NCBI RefSeq assembly: GCF_023159225.1
Contig: NC_063170.1
Coordinates: forward strand, 26,624,301 to 26,688,300
Source of the DNA: Perognathus longimembris pacificus
Lineage: Eukaryota > Chordata > Mammalia > Rodentia > Heteromyidae
DNA length: 64,000 bases
Direction of reading: 5' to 3'
Shown here: positions 44,291 to 55,666 of the stretch, piece by piece
Numbering within the stretch: position 1 is the stretch's first letter
Layout: every line of letters starts with the position of its first letter
Translations under genes and position numbers: made by a program
Notes under the pieces: model-generated
What the model was told of the DNA's origin: nothing
The model's input: only the letters and a program-made list of their open reading frames with translations
Database searches by the model: none

Positions 44291-46072
44291 TGCCTTGGTA
44301 GTGAGCAATAACTAGCCTTAGATTGAGCACCACCCCAGTCCCATCTAACAAACCCTAAAGACAAGACCTTGAAAGGTCAAACTGTTTTCAAGTACTTTAA
44401 CCATATCCAGAACAAAGCTCAAGAATGTGTTTAAGAACACAAAAGTATTTGGTACCCAGGAAAATAAATGCATTGTATCCCTGGCACTCACTGACCGAAT
44501 ACTACATGTATATAGAAGGAGGCTATTCCCATGGGGAAGAGGAAATTGTATCATCAAAAGTGACCTTGACAGGCACTGGGGGCTCAGCCCTGTAATAACT
44601 ACCAGCCTGTGAATCCAAATCTAAGAGATTCTTATCTCCAATTCATCAGCCAAAAGCTAGAAGTGAAGATGTGACTTAAAGAGTAAAGTGCCAGCCTTGG
44701 GTAAAAAAAAAAAAAAATTAACCTCAAAAGCATACAATGATAGAACTTGCAACAAGTACACAAAAGCAGTTCTAAGGACTGCTTTCTATGTGTTTAAAAA
44801 GTTAATTTAAAAGTTAATTTTTCCCAAAAGAAATGTACTCTTTATCTGACTTATGTAACTCTAACCTCTGAACATCACCTTAAAAAATAAAAAAGTAAAT
44901 AAATTTGAAACGAGCAAGACATGAAAAAGATACAAACAAAAATCTTAGAAATACAAAGTTAGAGCTGAGAACTGCACTGTATAGACTTTCTTTTCATGGA
45001 AGAAAAGAACTGTGAAGTTGAAGACCTAGCAATGGAAGCTATCTGCAATGAAACAAAGATAACAGATGCAATGGCTTACAGGTGAGCGAAGGGTAGACCT
45101 TCACACACCAGGCTGTGCATAACTGGAAGTTTTTTTCAAGGGGAAGGAGCAGAGAACATATTTGAAGACTGAGTTGTTAAAATGTTTCCAAACTTTATAA
45201 GAACTAGAAAAGTTACAAATCCAAGAAACTCTGAACTTCTCAAACAAAGCAAAGCAAAGCAAAGAACGGCCAACCTTCAGTTCTGCCAACCAACCTTCAA
45301 TTCTGCAGCTAGTAAAAATATCTTTCAAAAATGAAGCAAAACATGAGGATTAAATCCTCAAAACACGAGGATTTCTTTGAAAAAAAGACATACAAAAGCC
45401 ATTTTTTAAATGTAGACATATTAATAAAGTTAAAAGTAGAAGGGGGAAAGTGCAGCAATGCTGGCTATAATGAAAATAAAAAGCAGACAACCTGGTGTTT
45501 GGAGGACAGAATATGACTGGAGTACGAAGGTCAGGAGGTAACACTTGAGGAGTAATACATCAAGGAAGATAACAATCCTAAATTTGTAGTCAGCTTTTTA
45601 GCAGAGCTCAAAATACATGAAGGAGAAGTTTACAGACCTGTAAAGGAAACAGACAATGCTATAATGATGAGCGGGTGAGTCAGCACCTTCTCTTAATAAC
45701 TTCTAGAATGCGAAGACAGAAAATCCCAACAGTGGTCAGAAGACCTGAGCATCAGCTCACCTTTGGACATGAGAAGGCCCCCGCCCCAGCAGCAGAACAC
45801 ACAATCTTTGCCCCTGGAACTTGGCCAACATAGGCCATATTTGGGGTTATGAACTTAAAAACATTTAAGTAGCATAGTATGTTCTCTGATGAAAAGTTGA
45901 TTGAAAAAATCCCAAATATTTGGAAACAAAATGATACATTTTTGACCCATGGGTCAAAGAAATCAAAGAGAAAAATAGTATATTTTACTGAGTGAAAATG
46001 ATAACAGAGTTTCTAGGAAGAATTATAATATTTTAGGCCTGTATTCAAAAGGAAGAAAGTTCTCAAACTGGA
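44291..46072. other. AT-rich DNA, partly SINE and probably L1-derived
   Basis: 44568-44715 is an old B1-headed SINE ('cttatctccaattcatcagc'). The rest is A-rich on the plus strand, as in decayed L1, with a (CAAAG)n tract at 45243-45264. No open gene. Confidence 0.4.
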
Positions 46073-46108
46073 CCTCTCTCTCTCTCTCCCTCTCTCTCTC
46101 TCTCTTTC

Positions 46109-46166
<58 letters not shown>

Positions 46167-46168
46167 AC
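46073..46168 (+). repeat. (CT)n(CA)n compound microsatellite
   Basis: CT-rich to 46142, then CA to 46168. Confidence 0.95.
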
Positions 46169-46179
46169 CCCTCAAAAGC

Positions 46180-46360
46180 CTGGTGTAGTTATCTTAGGAT
46201 GTAAAGATCAGGAGAATTTGGGGGAAAAGCTGCAAAGCCCCATCTCAACTAACAAGCTGGGTGTGATGGTGGCCCCTTTTACCCAGCTATCTGGGAAACC
46301 TAGATGGAAGGATCAAAGTTCAACGTGGCCCCCAGAAAAAAAAGTGAGATACTATTTAAA
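46180..46360 (+). mobile_element. 7SL/B1-like SINE, diverged
   Basis: Two imperfect B1-like units: 'aagcctggtgtagttatctt' and 'agctgggtgtgatggtggcc' with 'acccagctatctgggaaacc', ending in an A-run. It lacks the Geo tail. Confidence 0.5.
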
Positions 46361-46372
46361 AACCACCTAAAG

Positions 46373-46574
46373 TGGGCTGGGAATGTGGCTTAGCAGTAGA
46401 GTGCTTGCCTGGCATTCATGAAGCCCTGGGTTCGATTCCTCAGCACCACATAAACTGGAAGAGTCAGAAGTGGCCTTGTGGCTCAAGAGGTAGAGTGCTA
46501 GCCTTGAGCACAGAGAAGCCAGGGACAGTGCTCAGACTCTGAGTCCAAACCCCAGGACTGGCCAAAAACAAAAT
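46373..46574 (+). mobile_element. IDL-Geo dimeric SINE
   Basis: Left half 'tgggctgggaatgtggctta' with 'gggttcgattcctcagc'; right half 'ccttgtggctcaagaggtag'. The duplication 'cacctaaag' flanks it (46364-46372 and 46575-46583). Confidence 0.9.
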
Positions 46575-46589
46575 CACCTAAAGAAATAA

Positions 46590-46660
46590 GGGGAGAGGGC
46601 AGGGCTCAAGTGGCAGAGCCTCTGCCTAGCCAGCACAAAGCTCTGAGTTCAAACAGAAAG
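46590..46660 (+). mobile_element. Short tRNA-type SINE monomer
   Basis: 'agggctcaagtggcagagcc', 'tctgcctagccagcacaaag' and 'ctctgagttcaaac': an A box and B-box-like sequence at near-tRNA spacing, with no 'cagggacag' insert. Confidence 0.65.
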
Positions 46661-46961
46661 CTAGTTCTTTGAGATCAGTAAAAACAGGATAAACCTCTAG
46701 TCAGAATGATCAAAGGGAGAAAAAATTACCAATATCAACAATGCCAAATCTGACATCTCTATAGAACTAACAGACACTAAAAGGAAAATAGGAAATGTTA
46801 TGAATACTCTGCCAGTAAATTCAACACCTTAGTTGAAATGGGGGGAAAAAATCCTTGTCACAATCTACCAAATCTTAACCTAGAGGAAACAGAGAACTCG
46901 AGTAGCTCTGTACTGATTCAAATAATTGAATCTGTAAGTAAAATTTCACACAAATAAGCCT

Positions 46962-47190
46962 GGCACTAGTGGGTCATACCTGAAATCCTAGATACTCAAG
47001 AGCCTGAGATCTGAGGATCCTCGTTTGAAGCCAGAACAGGCAGACAAATCCAAGAGACTCTTATCTTGAATTAACCAGTAAAAATCTGGAAATGGAGCTA
47101 TGGGTCAAATGGCAGAGCACCAGCCTTGAGCAAAAAATCCAAGCAAGAGCTTGAGGCCTTGAGTTCAAGCCCAGCAGTTGGCACAGAAAA
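46962..47190 (+). mobile_element. B1-headed/Geo-tailed SINE
   Basis: 'cctgaaatcctagatactca' head and 'ccagccttgagcaaaaaatc' tail, inside the old L1. Confidence 0.85.
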
Positions 47191-47615
47191 ACAGAAACAA
47201 AGACTTTCACACAAATGAGACTTCAAACCAAGAAGGTATCATTTGTGAACTCAAGCAAACATTAAAAAAGAAATAATATTAATTCTACAAAATTCTTTTG
47301 GAAAAATGAGAATATTTCTACATCACCCAAGGAGCCATACATTATTCAGACATAAAAACCAAGTATTATAAGAAAGAAAGCTACAGACCAGTATCCTTCG
47401 TGAACAGAGATGCAAAAATTCTAAAAGAAAAACCTGAGGAAATGGAATCCAATATAAAATAAAAATAATAAGAAATCATTAACAAATGGTTTACCATTAA
47501 TCAATGCAATTCATCATCTTTACAAACTAGGAAAGAAAAATATATGGTCACCTTAGTAGACACAGAAAAATCATTTGATAAAATCCAATATTCATTTCTA
47601 ATTAAAAATAAAAGT

Positions 47616-47843
47616 AGCCAGGTACCAATAGCTCATGCCTGCAATGGTAGCTACTCTAACGGCTGAGACCTGAAGGATTATGATTGAAGCACTGGAAGAA
47701 AAGTTCTAGACTCCCGCTCCAAAATAACCAGCCAAAAGCTGAGCTGGAGATGTGGTTCAAATGGTAGAGTACTGAGCAAGCAAGCCAAGCAAGCAAGTTT
47801 GAAGGCCTGAGTTCAAGCCCTGTTACCTGCAAAAAAAAAAAAA
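47616..47843 (+). mobile_element. B1-headed SINE with short tRNA-type tail
   Basis: The head is B1-like. The tail 'gatgtggttcaaatggtaga' has a (CAAG)n duplication, then 'ctgagttcaagccctgttac' and A13. It lacks the 'cagggacag' insert of Geo. Confidence 0.75.
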
Positions 47844-48227
47844 AATGAAATGAACTCAACACATTAGAAATAGAACTTCCTTCACTCTGGAAAGCCTACA
47901 GGCATCATTGTGCCCAGTGATGACAGATTGGTGTGCTTCAGCTAAGACACGGGATAAGACAGAGACAAGACCTCTCACCATTTCTATTAACACTGCACCA
48001 GAGACTCCAGCCAGTAAATATGGAGGAAAAAGAAGGGAAGTAAAGGAAGATGTAAGAGCCTTTTTATTCACAGTTGATATAGGTCTCTGTATAGGACATC
48101 TGAGCACCTTTCAAACAGCCACTAGAACTAGTCAGTGTTTATCAGGACATGTAACTAACATATACAGTTAATTTTTGTTTTACACCTAACGAGAAACAGT
48201 CAGAAACCAACATTGAGAATGCCCTTT

Positions 48228-48458
48228 TTGTTTTTTTGTTTTTTGCTGGTACTAGATTTAAACTCAGTCTCCTGCTTGTTTGAGTGGTGCTCTACCACTT
48301 GAGCCACACTTCTAGCCTGGCTTTTTCCCCTGTTATTTTGGAGATGAAGCCTTGCATATTTTTCTTCCTTTGCTAGCCTCAAACTCCATTCCTTCTGATC
48401 TTAGCTTCTGAGTAGCTAAGATTACAAATGTTACAAAATGATTTATAGGCACCCAGCA
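48228..48458 (-). mobile_element. B1-headed/Geo-tailed SINE
   Basis: 'tactagatttaaactcagtc' to 'gagtagctaagattacaaat' on plus; also contains a short duplication near the 5' end. Confidence 0.8.
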
Positions 48459-49327
48459 AAAATATCACTTGCAAGAGTATAGAACATGGAATGCTAAGCC
48501 CTCAATCCAAGAAGTGAAACATTTGTATATTGCAAACTATAAGACACTGCTGAGAAAAATTGAAGAAGAACAAAATAATCAGAGATCTGCCTTCCCAGGG
48601 TAGACTTGGAAGTTTGATATTAAGCGTGTCAGAGCTGGCCATGACCAGATCCTTGGGTGACTTAGAGGAGCAGTAATTCCCCTTACCAGGAGCCCTCACT
48701 GTTGTGACTGTGGGAAACCTCTATCATATTTGTATCATTACACAGTCAGGGGTTATATATTACTGCAGCCTGCCTCACTGTCATGAATACAAAACCTTAG
48801 CGAACTGGAGGACTGAGACACTCACAGAGTTGAAGATGCATAGGAACTTTGACCAAGAAATTCTGCTTCTACAACTTCCGTGTGTACCAGGAATATCTGA
48901 GAATCCCCCCCCCCCCCCACAATAGCATTTGTTTAAAAGCAAAAGCTGAAAAGAATCCATCAAGACAATAAATATGTTGTGAGAAATACAATGTAGCAAA
49001 TATATAAATATATCCTGGAGAGAGAGGCCTTGCCCATGGTCAGAAGAGTTAATATCAGCACAACAAAATGGCTGTATCTCATAGCAAATGCTTAGTGAAA
49101 GGACCCAGAAATAAAAGGTATATATTGTATGATTGCAAATACATAAAACTGTAGCAGCTCCAAGTAATCTATGGAGACAGAAAGACTGCAAATAATCTCT
49201 TGGGTTAGGGGGAAATGGGTAAGCAGGAAGGATGACAGAGTTGGGAGATTAGCAGGTTCACTACCTTGAATGTGGTGATAGTTTCATGATATACATGTAT
49301 GTCAAAACTTACCTCATGGAACACTTT

Positions 49328-49541
49328 TTATTTATTTATTTATTTATTTTGCCAGTCTTGGGGCTTTGGACTCGGGCCTGAGCACTGTCCCTGGCTTCTT
49401 TTTGCTCAAGGCTAGCACTCTGCCACTTGAGCCACAGAGCCACTTCTGGCCATTTTCTGTATATGTGGTGCTGGGGAATTGAACCCAGGGCTTCATGTAT
49501 ACGAGGCAAGCACTCTTTGCCACTAGGCCATATCCCCAGCC
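49328..49541 (-). mobile_element. IDL-Geo dimeric SINE with perfect target-site duplication
   Basis: Reverse copy; tail complement (TTTA)n then 'gccagtcttggggctttgga', ending 'atatccccagcc'. The 16-bp duplication 'cctcatggaacacttt' flanks it exactly (49312-49327, 49542-49557). Recent insertion. Confidence 0.95.
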
Positions 49542-49603
49542 CCTCATGGAACACTTTAAATATGGATAATTTATTATGGGCAAATTATACTCATTAGACC
49601 TGC

Positions 49604-49840
49604 TTTAAAGCCAGATACTGGTTGTGCAAGCCTGTAATCCTACCTACTCAGAAAGCTGAGACAGAAGGATCTTAGTTCAAAGCCAACCTGGGCAGAGAAA
49701 TCTGTGAAACTCTTATCTCCAATTAACAACCAAAAAGCAAGAAGTGTAGCTTTGGGTCAAATGGTATAGCACCAGCCTTGAGTGAAAAAGATAAAGGATG
49801 GTTCTCAGGCCCTGAATTCAAGCCTTATTACTGGCATTGA
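49604..49840 (+). mobile_element. B1-headed/Geo-tailed SINE
   Basis: 'caagcctgtaatcctaccta' head, 'caccagccttgagtgaaaaa' tail; followed by a purine-rich tract. Confidence 0.85.
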
Positions 49841-49925
49841 GGGAGGTGGAGGAAAGGGAAGAAGGGGAGGAGGGGAGGAGGGGAAGGGGGAGGAGGGGGA
49901 GGGGAAGGAAGAGGAGGAGGAGGCT
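49841..49925 (+). repeat. Purine-rich (GGA)n-like tract
   Basis: About 80 bp of GGA/GGGGA units at the 3' end of the previous SINE. Gly/Glu- or Ser/Pro-rich frames over it are artefacts. Confidence 0.85.
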
Positions 49926-50655
49926 GGGCTCCAGGCAGAGGGAGTGGTATTGCAGAGACTGGAGGGATGAGCCCTCACAGAAACTACTGAGTAGAGAGCT
50001 TTGGCCTGGCTGGAGAAGTGAAAATAGGGAGGGAGAAATGGCTGCAATTATTGGCCCCCATGATCTTCTGGAAATCTTTGAACCATTGCCAGGCCCAGTC
50101 CTCCAAAACCTTGTTTTTCCTGCTTCCTATGATCTCCTACCACTCAGCCACCATGGGCTATGTTGACATGAGCCCTGCAGGGAAAGGTTGATGCTCAGGA
50201 TAGGCAGGAAAGAAGGTGGCAGAGTAGGCAACTTCAGGAATTAGGGCAATAGGCCTAGAACCTTCTTTTAGCTCAGATGGGGGCCCACATGGATTCATAA
50301 GCCAATGTATAGAAAAGTTACTTAGCAGAGATTTTGTTAAATGGCTGGTAGAAACACATTTGAGACCATTGGGCAGAATTCTTGCAGCTTTTTGTAGCTC
50401 AAAAGTCTGGTATGAGAAGGCGACAAAGCCTGGGGACAGCTGATATATTTGACATGAGAAATGATGGAAATACGAACAAAGACTGAAATAGGGGGTCAGA
50501 AACTCCCCAACAGCCTGAGTGGCTGTGTCACCACATCATCTGGTGAGTGGTCTTCCAAAAATCTGTATTTCACAAACATTTCTGTTCATAAGCCTGCAAT
50601 CTGAAAGGCAGTTTTCTGCTTCTTTTGGAAAAATGGACCAGAGTTGTTTTTCTTC
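49926..50655. other. Single-copy DNA
   Basis: No gene or repeat recognised. Confidence 0.4.
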
Positions 50656-50735
50656 CTTCCTTCCTTGCTTCCATTCCTTGCTTCCTCTCTTCCTCCCTCC
50701 CTTCCTCCCTCTCTCCTTCCTTCCTTTTCTTTCTT
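50656..50735 (+). repeat. (TTCC)n-like microsatellite
   Basis: Imperfect TTCC/CTCC units, lying at the tail side of the next minus-strand SINE. Confidence 0.85.
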
Positions 50736-50737
50736 CT

Positions 50738-50922
50738 CTGTGGGTTCTGGGGCTTGAACTTAGGTGCTCCTCCCTTGGCTTTTCCACTCAAGGCTGGACT
50801 CTTGGATGGTTAGAGATAAAACTCTGATGGGTTTTTCTGCTTCGGCAGGCTTCAAGTCATGATCTTCAGATCTCAGTCTCCTAAAGAGAATTACAGGTAA
50901 GAGCCACTGGAACTTGGCCAAG
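50738..50922 (-). mobile_element. B1-headed/Geo-tailed SINE, truncated
   Basis: 'ggggcttgaacttaggtgct' to 'gaattacaggtaagagccac' on plus, with an internal deletion. Confidence 0.75.
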
Positions 50923-51111
50923 AATTGAGTTACTTTCCCTAAGGAGGGGAGAATTCCTCCTCAGCTCATTGCTTAAGCCAGAAGGACATGTTTCTGGGCA
51001 GAGCATAGGAGGGCATAGAGGGAGAATAAGTGCCCTGCAAGACCCTTCATGTGCATGGGAGGACAAGAAACTCCAACATGCAGGACAATCAATGAGCAAG
51101 ACAAGAATGAG

Positions 51112-51173
<62 letters not shown>

Positions 51174-51515
51174 CAAAAGGTGCGGTGGGGGCTTCGGGGA
51201 GGGAGAACTGTGGGTGGGGAGAAGCAGAGAACAGATATTTTTTGGGGGAGACAGGATTGAAATGTGTTTCCAAGATGAATTTCTATTTGCATCAAGGCAG
51301 GAGAAGATGGTTAGGAAAAAGATGTCCAGTGAAGGACCTGTGTAGCACGTCAGCAGCAGGCATCAGGCTCTGAAGCCATCCTTCTGGTTTAAACCACCCC
51401 TGATGGACGGGTATGCCACCAGTCTGGAAATGTCTATGTGGGGGAGACTATGGGAGACAGGCTGTGTGTTTGCAAGTTTATCTGCTTTTCTCTTTCGCTT
51501 TTCCCTCCACGAATA
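50923..51515. other. Single-copy DNA with (CA)n
   Basis: A pure CA tract of about 56 bp at 51114-51170. No gene. Confidence 0.5.
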
Positions 51516-52245
51516 TAATATAATGCATATATATATATTACTTTTGCATTAAAAATGTTATGAATCAGCAAGCTAAACATTCTGGCCCATTTCTCTCCCT
51601 CAAAGGAAACACCGGCCCTGCTTTGGACAGTAGTTTGAAGACAGATGGCCTTTCCCAAAAGATAGAAGCCAGGGTATTCAGAGCCCAGCTGTCTAAGGTC
51701 TCCCCAGGAGCCCTGTATGCTCCTAGCAGGCCATAGGCTAGACTGGACGTGGGCCAGGGGTGGAAAACGTGCCCTGGCTGGCATTGCAAGGTGCCAGGCA
51801 CACCTGAGCAGCTGGGCAGGTGTGACAGCTGCCCGGGACTGCATGGAACTGGCTGTGACTGTGCACACGCACCCGTGCCCACCTCGCCTCCCACCCCGTT
51901 CTCCTCATCTCCCCGGCTAGCTCAGGTGTGGTGCATCTGTGGCCTGTTGGCAGATCTGTTGCCTGCAGTGCTTGGGAGCTGTCAGGTTAAAAGCTGGCTT
52001 GCTCGATTTGATCCCACATGTGAGCTGTTTTATTTCCCTCTCTCTCCCTTACATGGCTTCGGTGTGCTTTTATAAATATTTCACTAGCCTTGCTAAAGTC
52101 TATTTCATCTCTCTCTTAAATTTATTAAATATAAATGCAGCAACAACTCTACCATAAGTCTCTCTTTTGCTGTCAAAAATCTCAGGCTCCCATGGAAGTA
52201 AATATAATTTGTTTTGTTTACCGTGGGTAGCTCCAAGCCCTAGCT
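51516..52245. promoter_or_regulatory. Candidate conserved noncoding block
   Basis: Two AT-rich segments, 51516-51575 ('ttttgcattaaaaatgttat') and 52020-52235 ('cttttataaatatttcacta', 'tttattaaatataaatgcag', 'aagtaaatataatttgtttt'), flank a GC-rich middle. They lack repeat signatures and resemble deeply conserved enhancers, but conservation is untested. Confidence 0.35.
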
Positions 52246-53225
52246 GCTGAATCAATACCGTCAGCCCCCCTCAACCTCTCTGGTTTTGTTAGCAGGGGTC
52301 TGCTTGACCCTACCTGTGTAGGGCACAGGGACATGGGGGTCCATTCTGAAGACAGCGTGACAGAGAACTGCTGAGCATCTCTTCCTCAACACTTGGATAG
52401 TAAGGAGGACCTTGGTGTACCGGTCCCTCCATGGCCCTTCCCATCGGAACCATGGATTACCTTTGTGCTTCACCTTAGACCTGAGCAGACCCCAAGCCCA
52501 TGTGGGCACAGCTTTGCCCCAGGTTTCTTTTCAGGAATAGAGAGCCATCTGCCATAGCAGGTGACCTGGCCCAAAAAGAATATTGACCCCTTTGAAATGA
52601 TGGAGGGCATTAACATCGCTCTCACTCTGCCTGGAGCTAACAGAAGGAGAGGGGGTCAAGAATTCTGGCCCTCAAAAGCAAGCCACAAGCACCACCCCCA
52701 AAAGCCCCCTGCTACTTCCTTTGTTCTTCGTTAATTGCAAAATAAACACAACCCTGCCCACCACTGTGGAAAGAGATTTCTGCCAACTGAGGAACCAGCA
52801 GGCAATGGGCAGGAGCTGCCTTCCCTTCTGGGACGCCTGCCCTCCACTGGCCTTGTGTGATCTCCTGGAGGATCAAGGAGGGTCAGGGTTGGGGAAAATC
52901 TAGCCTATGGCATAAAGTAAGGGAAATGAAGGAGGTAGGGGAAATGAAGGAAGTAGGGGAAATGAAGGAAGTGGAGTGAGTGTCGAGGTGGAAGAGCCAG
53001 GCATACTTGTTTTCCCCTCTTAAATCAGTGAGAATGGTTTTCTCTTCCACAAAGAACTGGGTTGCTCTCACAGAGAAATGTATACTTCTTTCATAGTTTT
53101 CTCTTAATAAAGGTGACCCCCCCCCCTATCATCTATCTTGTTTTTCTCTCCTTTTGGTCATGATGTTGGTTGGTGCAGACAGTATTACATGTTTTTGTTT
53201 TTTGTTTTGTAAGAAAGACAGAGAG
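52246..53225. other. Single-copy DNA with an 18-bp tandem
   Basis: Three 18-bp units ('ggaaatgaaggaagtagg') at 52922-52975. A C-run at 53117-53126. No gene. Confidence 0.5.
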
Positions 53226-53226
53226 A

Positions 53227-53446
53227 CTGGCATCAGTGGCTCACACCTGTAATCCTAGCCACTAAGGAGGCTGAGATCTGAGGACTGTGGTTTGAAGCCA
53301 GCCCAGACAGACAAATTTATGAGACTCTTATCTCTAATTAACTGATTAACCAGCCAAAAGCCAGAAGTGGAGATGTAGCCCTAGATGTGGCCATCTGTGA
53401 GCAGAAAAAAACCCAACAAAACAAGCAAGAACAGGAGTTCCTGAGT

Positions 53447-53500
<54 letters not shown>
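53227..53500 (+). mobile_element. B1-headed SINE leading into (CA)n
   Basis: Well-preserved head 'cacacctgtaatcctagcca'; the tail module is decayed. It ends in an A/C-rich stretch and a pure CA tract at 53449-53501. Confidence 0.8.
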
Positions 53501-53505
<5 letters not shown>

Positions 53506-55440
53506 GCGTATGCAAGACTTGGCTAGAATCCCTGCTTACAACTCCTAGCTCAAAATCTACCAAGTCTACGGAGACGAGAGCAGGGGATGACACAGACCCA
53601 GTGACAGTTTAGAATCAGCTCCAGTATGCAGCTGGGGATGCAGATCTATGCTAAAAGTCGATGACTCCAGAGAAGAGGCTTGAGGGGCGGCGGGGTTTGC
53701 TCTGGATCTAACACTATCCTCCTGCTCCAGGGAGACCACGATTACAGGGGCTTGCAGAGGGATGTCCCATGTGGGCACACCAAGAGAAGAGACCAGAGCC
53801 CCTGGAGCCAAAATAAGTGTATTTGGGGTGGGGGGATGGTTGAAGAACCTTTGTGGTCCTTTTCCATGTTGTTATATTGAATGCCATTGCATGGTTATAA
53901 TTAACTTGCTTTAAAATGGGAAATATTTTTTAGAATCTTGCTTTTGAAATAATTTTGATTTCATAGTGTTCACATGTTTTAGAGTTTATATGTATATGTA
54001 TCTATATAGATATAGTCTCTCAATCTATATATAGTCTCTCTCTATATATACATAGAAATAGCTATTTTTTAATCACAAGGCCCTGGCAGGATATAGAATC
54101 CTGTGCTTATGGGGTGAACTGGACGCCTTTTTTCAGGTGGACATTGAGTGAGGACTATGGAGGAGATTCACTAGCCCAGGAAGAACTCATCACCCATTTT
54201 CATCTTGCTTTCCCTGGGATAAGCCTCACGACCGTGCCCCTGCAGATCCCTGCCAGCCTCCCCGCTCCCAGGCTGTGTGGAGGCTGCAAGTCCCCTGAAG
54301 GTAAATGACAGGGGCTGTGGCGGCTCCCTGTGTCAATTGCATGATGGCATTCAGGCGTGGGGCTGGAGCTTCCTGTTGCACGGTTGGGAGTGAGGCTATT
54401 TCAGGTTCTCCTGGCTTCCCTTCTGCTCCTGGGAAGACAGGAAGGAGGGCGGGCACAGGGGGAGGCAAGGACCGAGTCTGCCTCCACCAGGTGTTTCAGA
54501 GGTGAACTTTTTCCTCCTGTTCCTGCTGCCCACTGCTGGTGGAATGAATTCATCAAGACTTCTTTGATGAACATAATTCCCTTTTCTAAGAGTGGAAAGA
54601 AAAACCCAGTCATAGCATTCTACTTCGTGTTAGAGACTTTTCCCTGTGTGGCAGGGTCTCTGGGAGTAAATTTACCTTGAAAATTATTTTTACTTGATGG
54701 GGCTGAGAGGAACTCAGTATACATTGTTTCTTGGGGATTTGAACTGTGGCTTTCCTTCCCAGGAGTGGAGGGGGGCAGTCAGTGGAGACAGAGGAGAGTG
54801 ACAAGGCAAAGGCCTTTCTGTGCACTCAGACATGATAGACAAGAAATAGGTCCAGAACACATGCCGTACTCCCTGTGGGACCTAATCATTGCACCCTCAC
54901 AAGAGATAAGGCAGGGGTCCCTTTCTACTGGCAGATGAGAACATTGGGGTTCCAGAGAGTGTCCTGGGCAGTCGCATGCAGATTTGGCACCGTAGAGAAA
55001 CAAGGGGTCAGGCTGGGCAGAGGAGATGGGCAAGACATTATGACTCCACTTGATCCTTCTTGGAACTCTAGGGCTGGCCTAGTCCTTCAGAGACATTCCA
55101 ATTGGGGTGAGAAGCCCAGACCTTCCTGTCAGCCCCCCAGCACCAACTCCTAGACATGGAGTACACCATGGAGGGCTGCCTGGATTTGAAGCAAGTTTGG
55201 GCAGAACTCAGTCATGACCAGAGTGGCTGGCCCTCCTGAACGCCACCTAGTGGTGATGACCCCCTGTGGGAGCCACCTCTGGGGTGCAGACCCTGATTCA
55301 GGAGTGGTCCTTTTCAGAGTTGCCCTCCCTTCTTTATGATAGTATTGGAGTACAGGTTCTAAGATAGAGCTCTTGAACCAGGACCTGAAGTCTCAGCAGA
55401 GTATATACCTGAGGATTTGTTTATTTGTTTTTGTTGTTTT
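53501..55440. other. Single-copy DNA
   Basis: 54000-54060 is a TA-rich imperfect repeat ('tctatatatagtctctc'). A CTCF-like string lies at 55241-55256 ('cgccacctagtggtga'). A MIR-like trace lies near 54925-54960. No exon is convincing. Confidence 0.4.
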
Positions 55441-55441
55441 T

Positions 55442-55666
55442 TTGTATGTGGAGCTTGAACTCAGGGACTGACACTATCCCTTAGCTTTTTCATTCAAGGC
55501 TGGTGCTTTACCATTGGAGTTACAGCTCTACTTGCAGCTTTTTGGTGGTTAATTGGAAATAACTGTTTATGGACCTTCCTACCCAGGCTAACTTGAAACT
55601 GTGATCCTCAGTTCTGAGCTTCCTGAGTAACTAGAATTATAGACATGAGCCATCAGTGCCCACCTC
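55442..55666 (-). mobile_element. B1-headed/Geo-tailed SINE
   Basis: 'tggagcttgaactcagggac' to 'aactagaattatagacatga' on plus. Confidence 0.85.

Larger units (their letters stand above)
46661..49311 (+). mobile_element. Old LINE-1 ORF2, broken into pieces
   Basis: Plus-strand pieces follow L1 order. 47375-47460 reads like the reverse-transcriptase region ('ctacagaccagtatccttcg', 'gatgcaaaaattctaaaaga'). 48520-48590 resembles the later 'aactataagacactgctgag' region. 48900-49080 resembles the 3' end. All frames are disrupted, and four SINEs are inserted. Confidence 0.65.
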
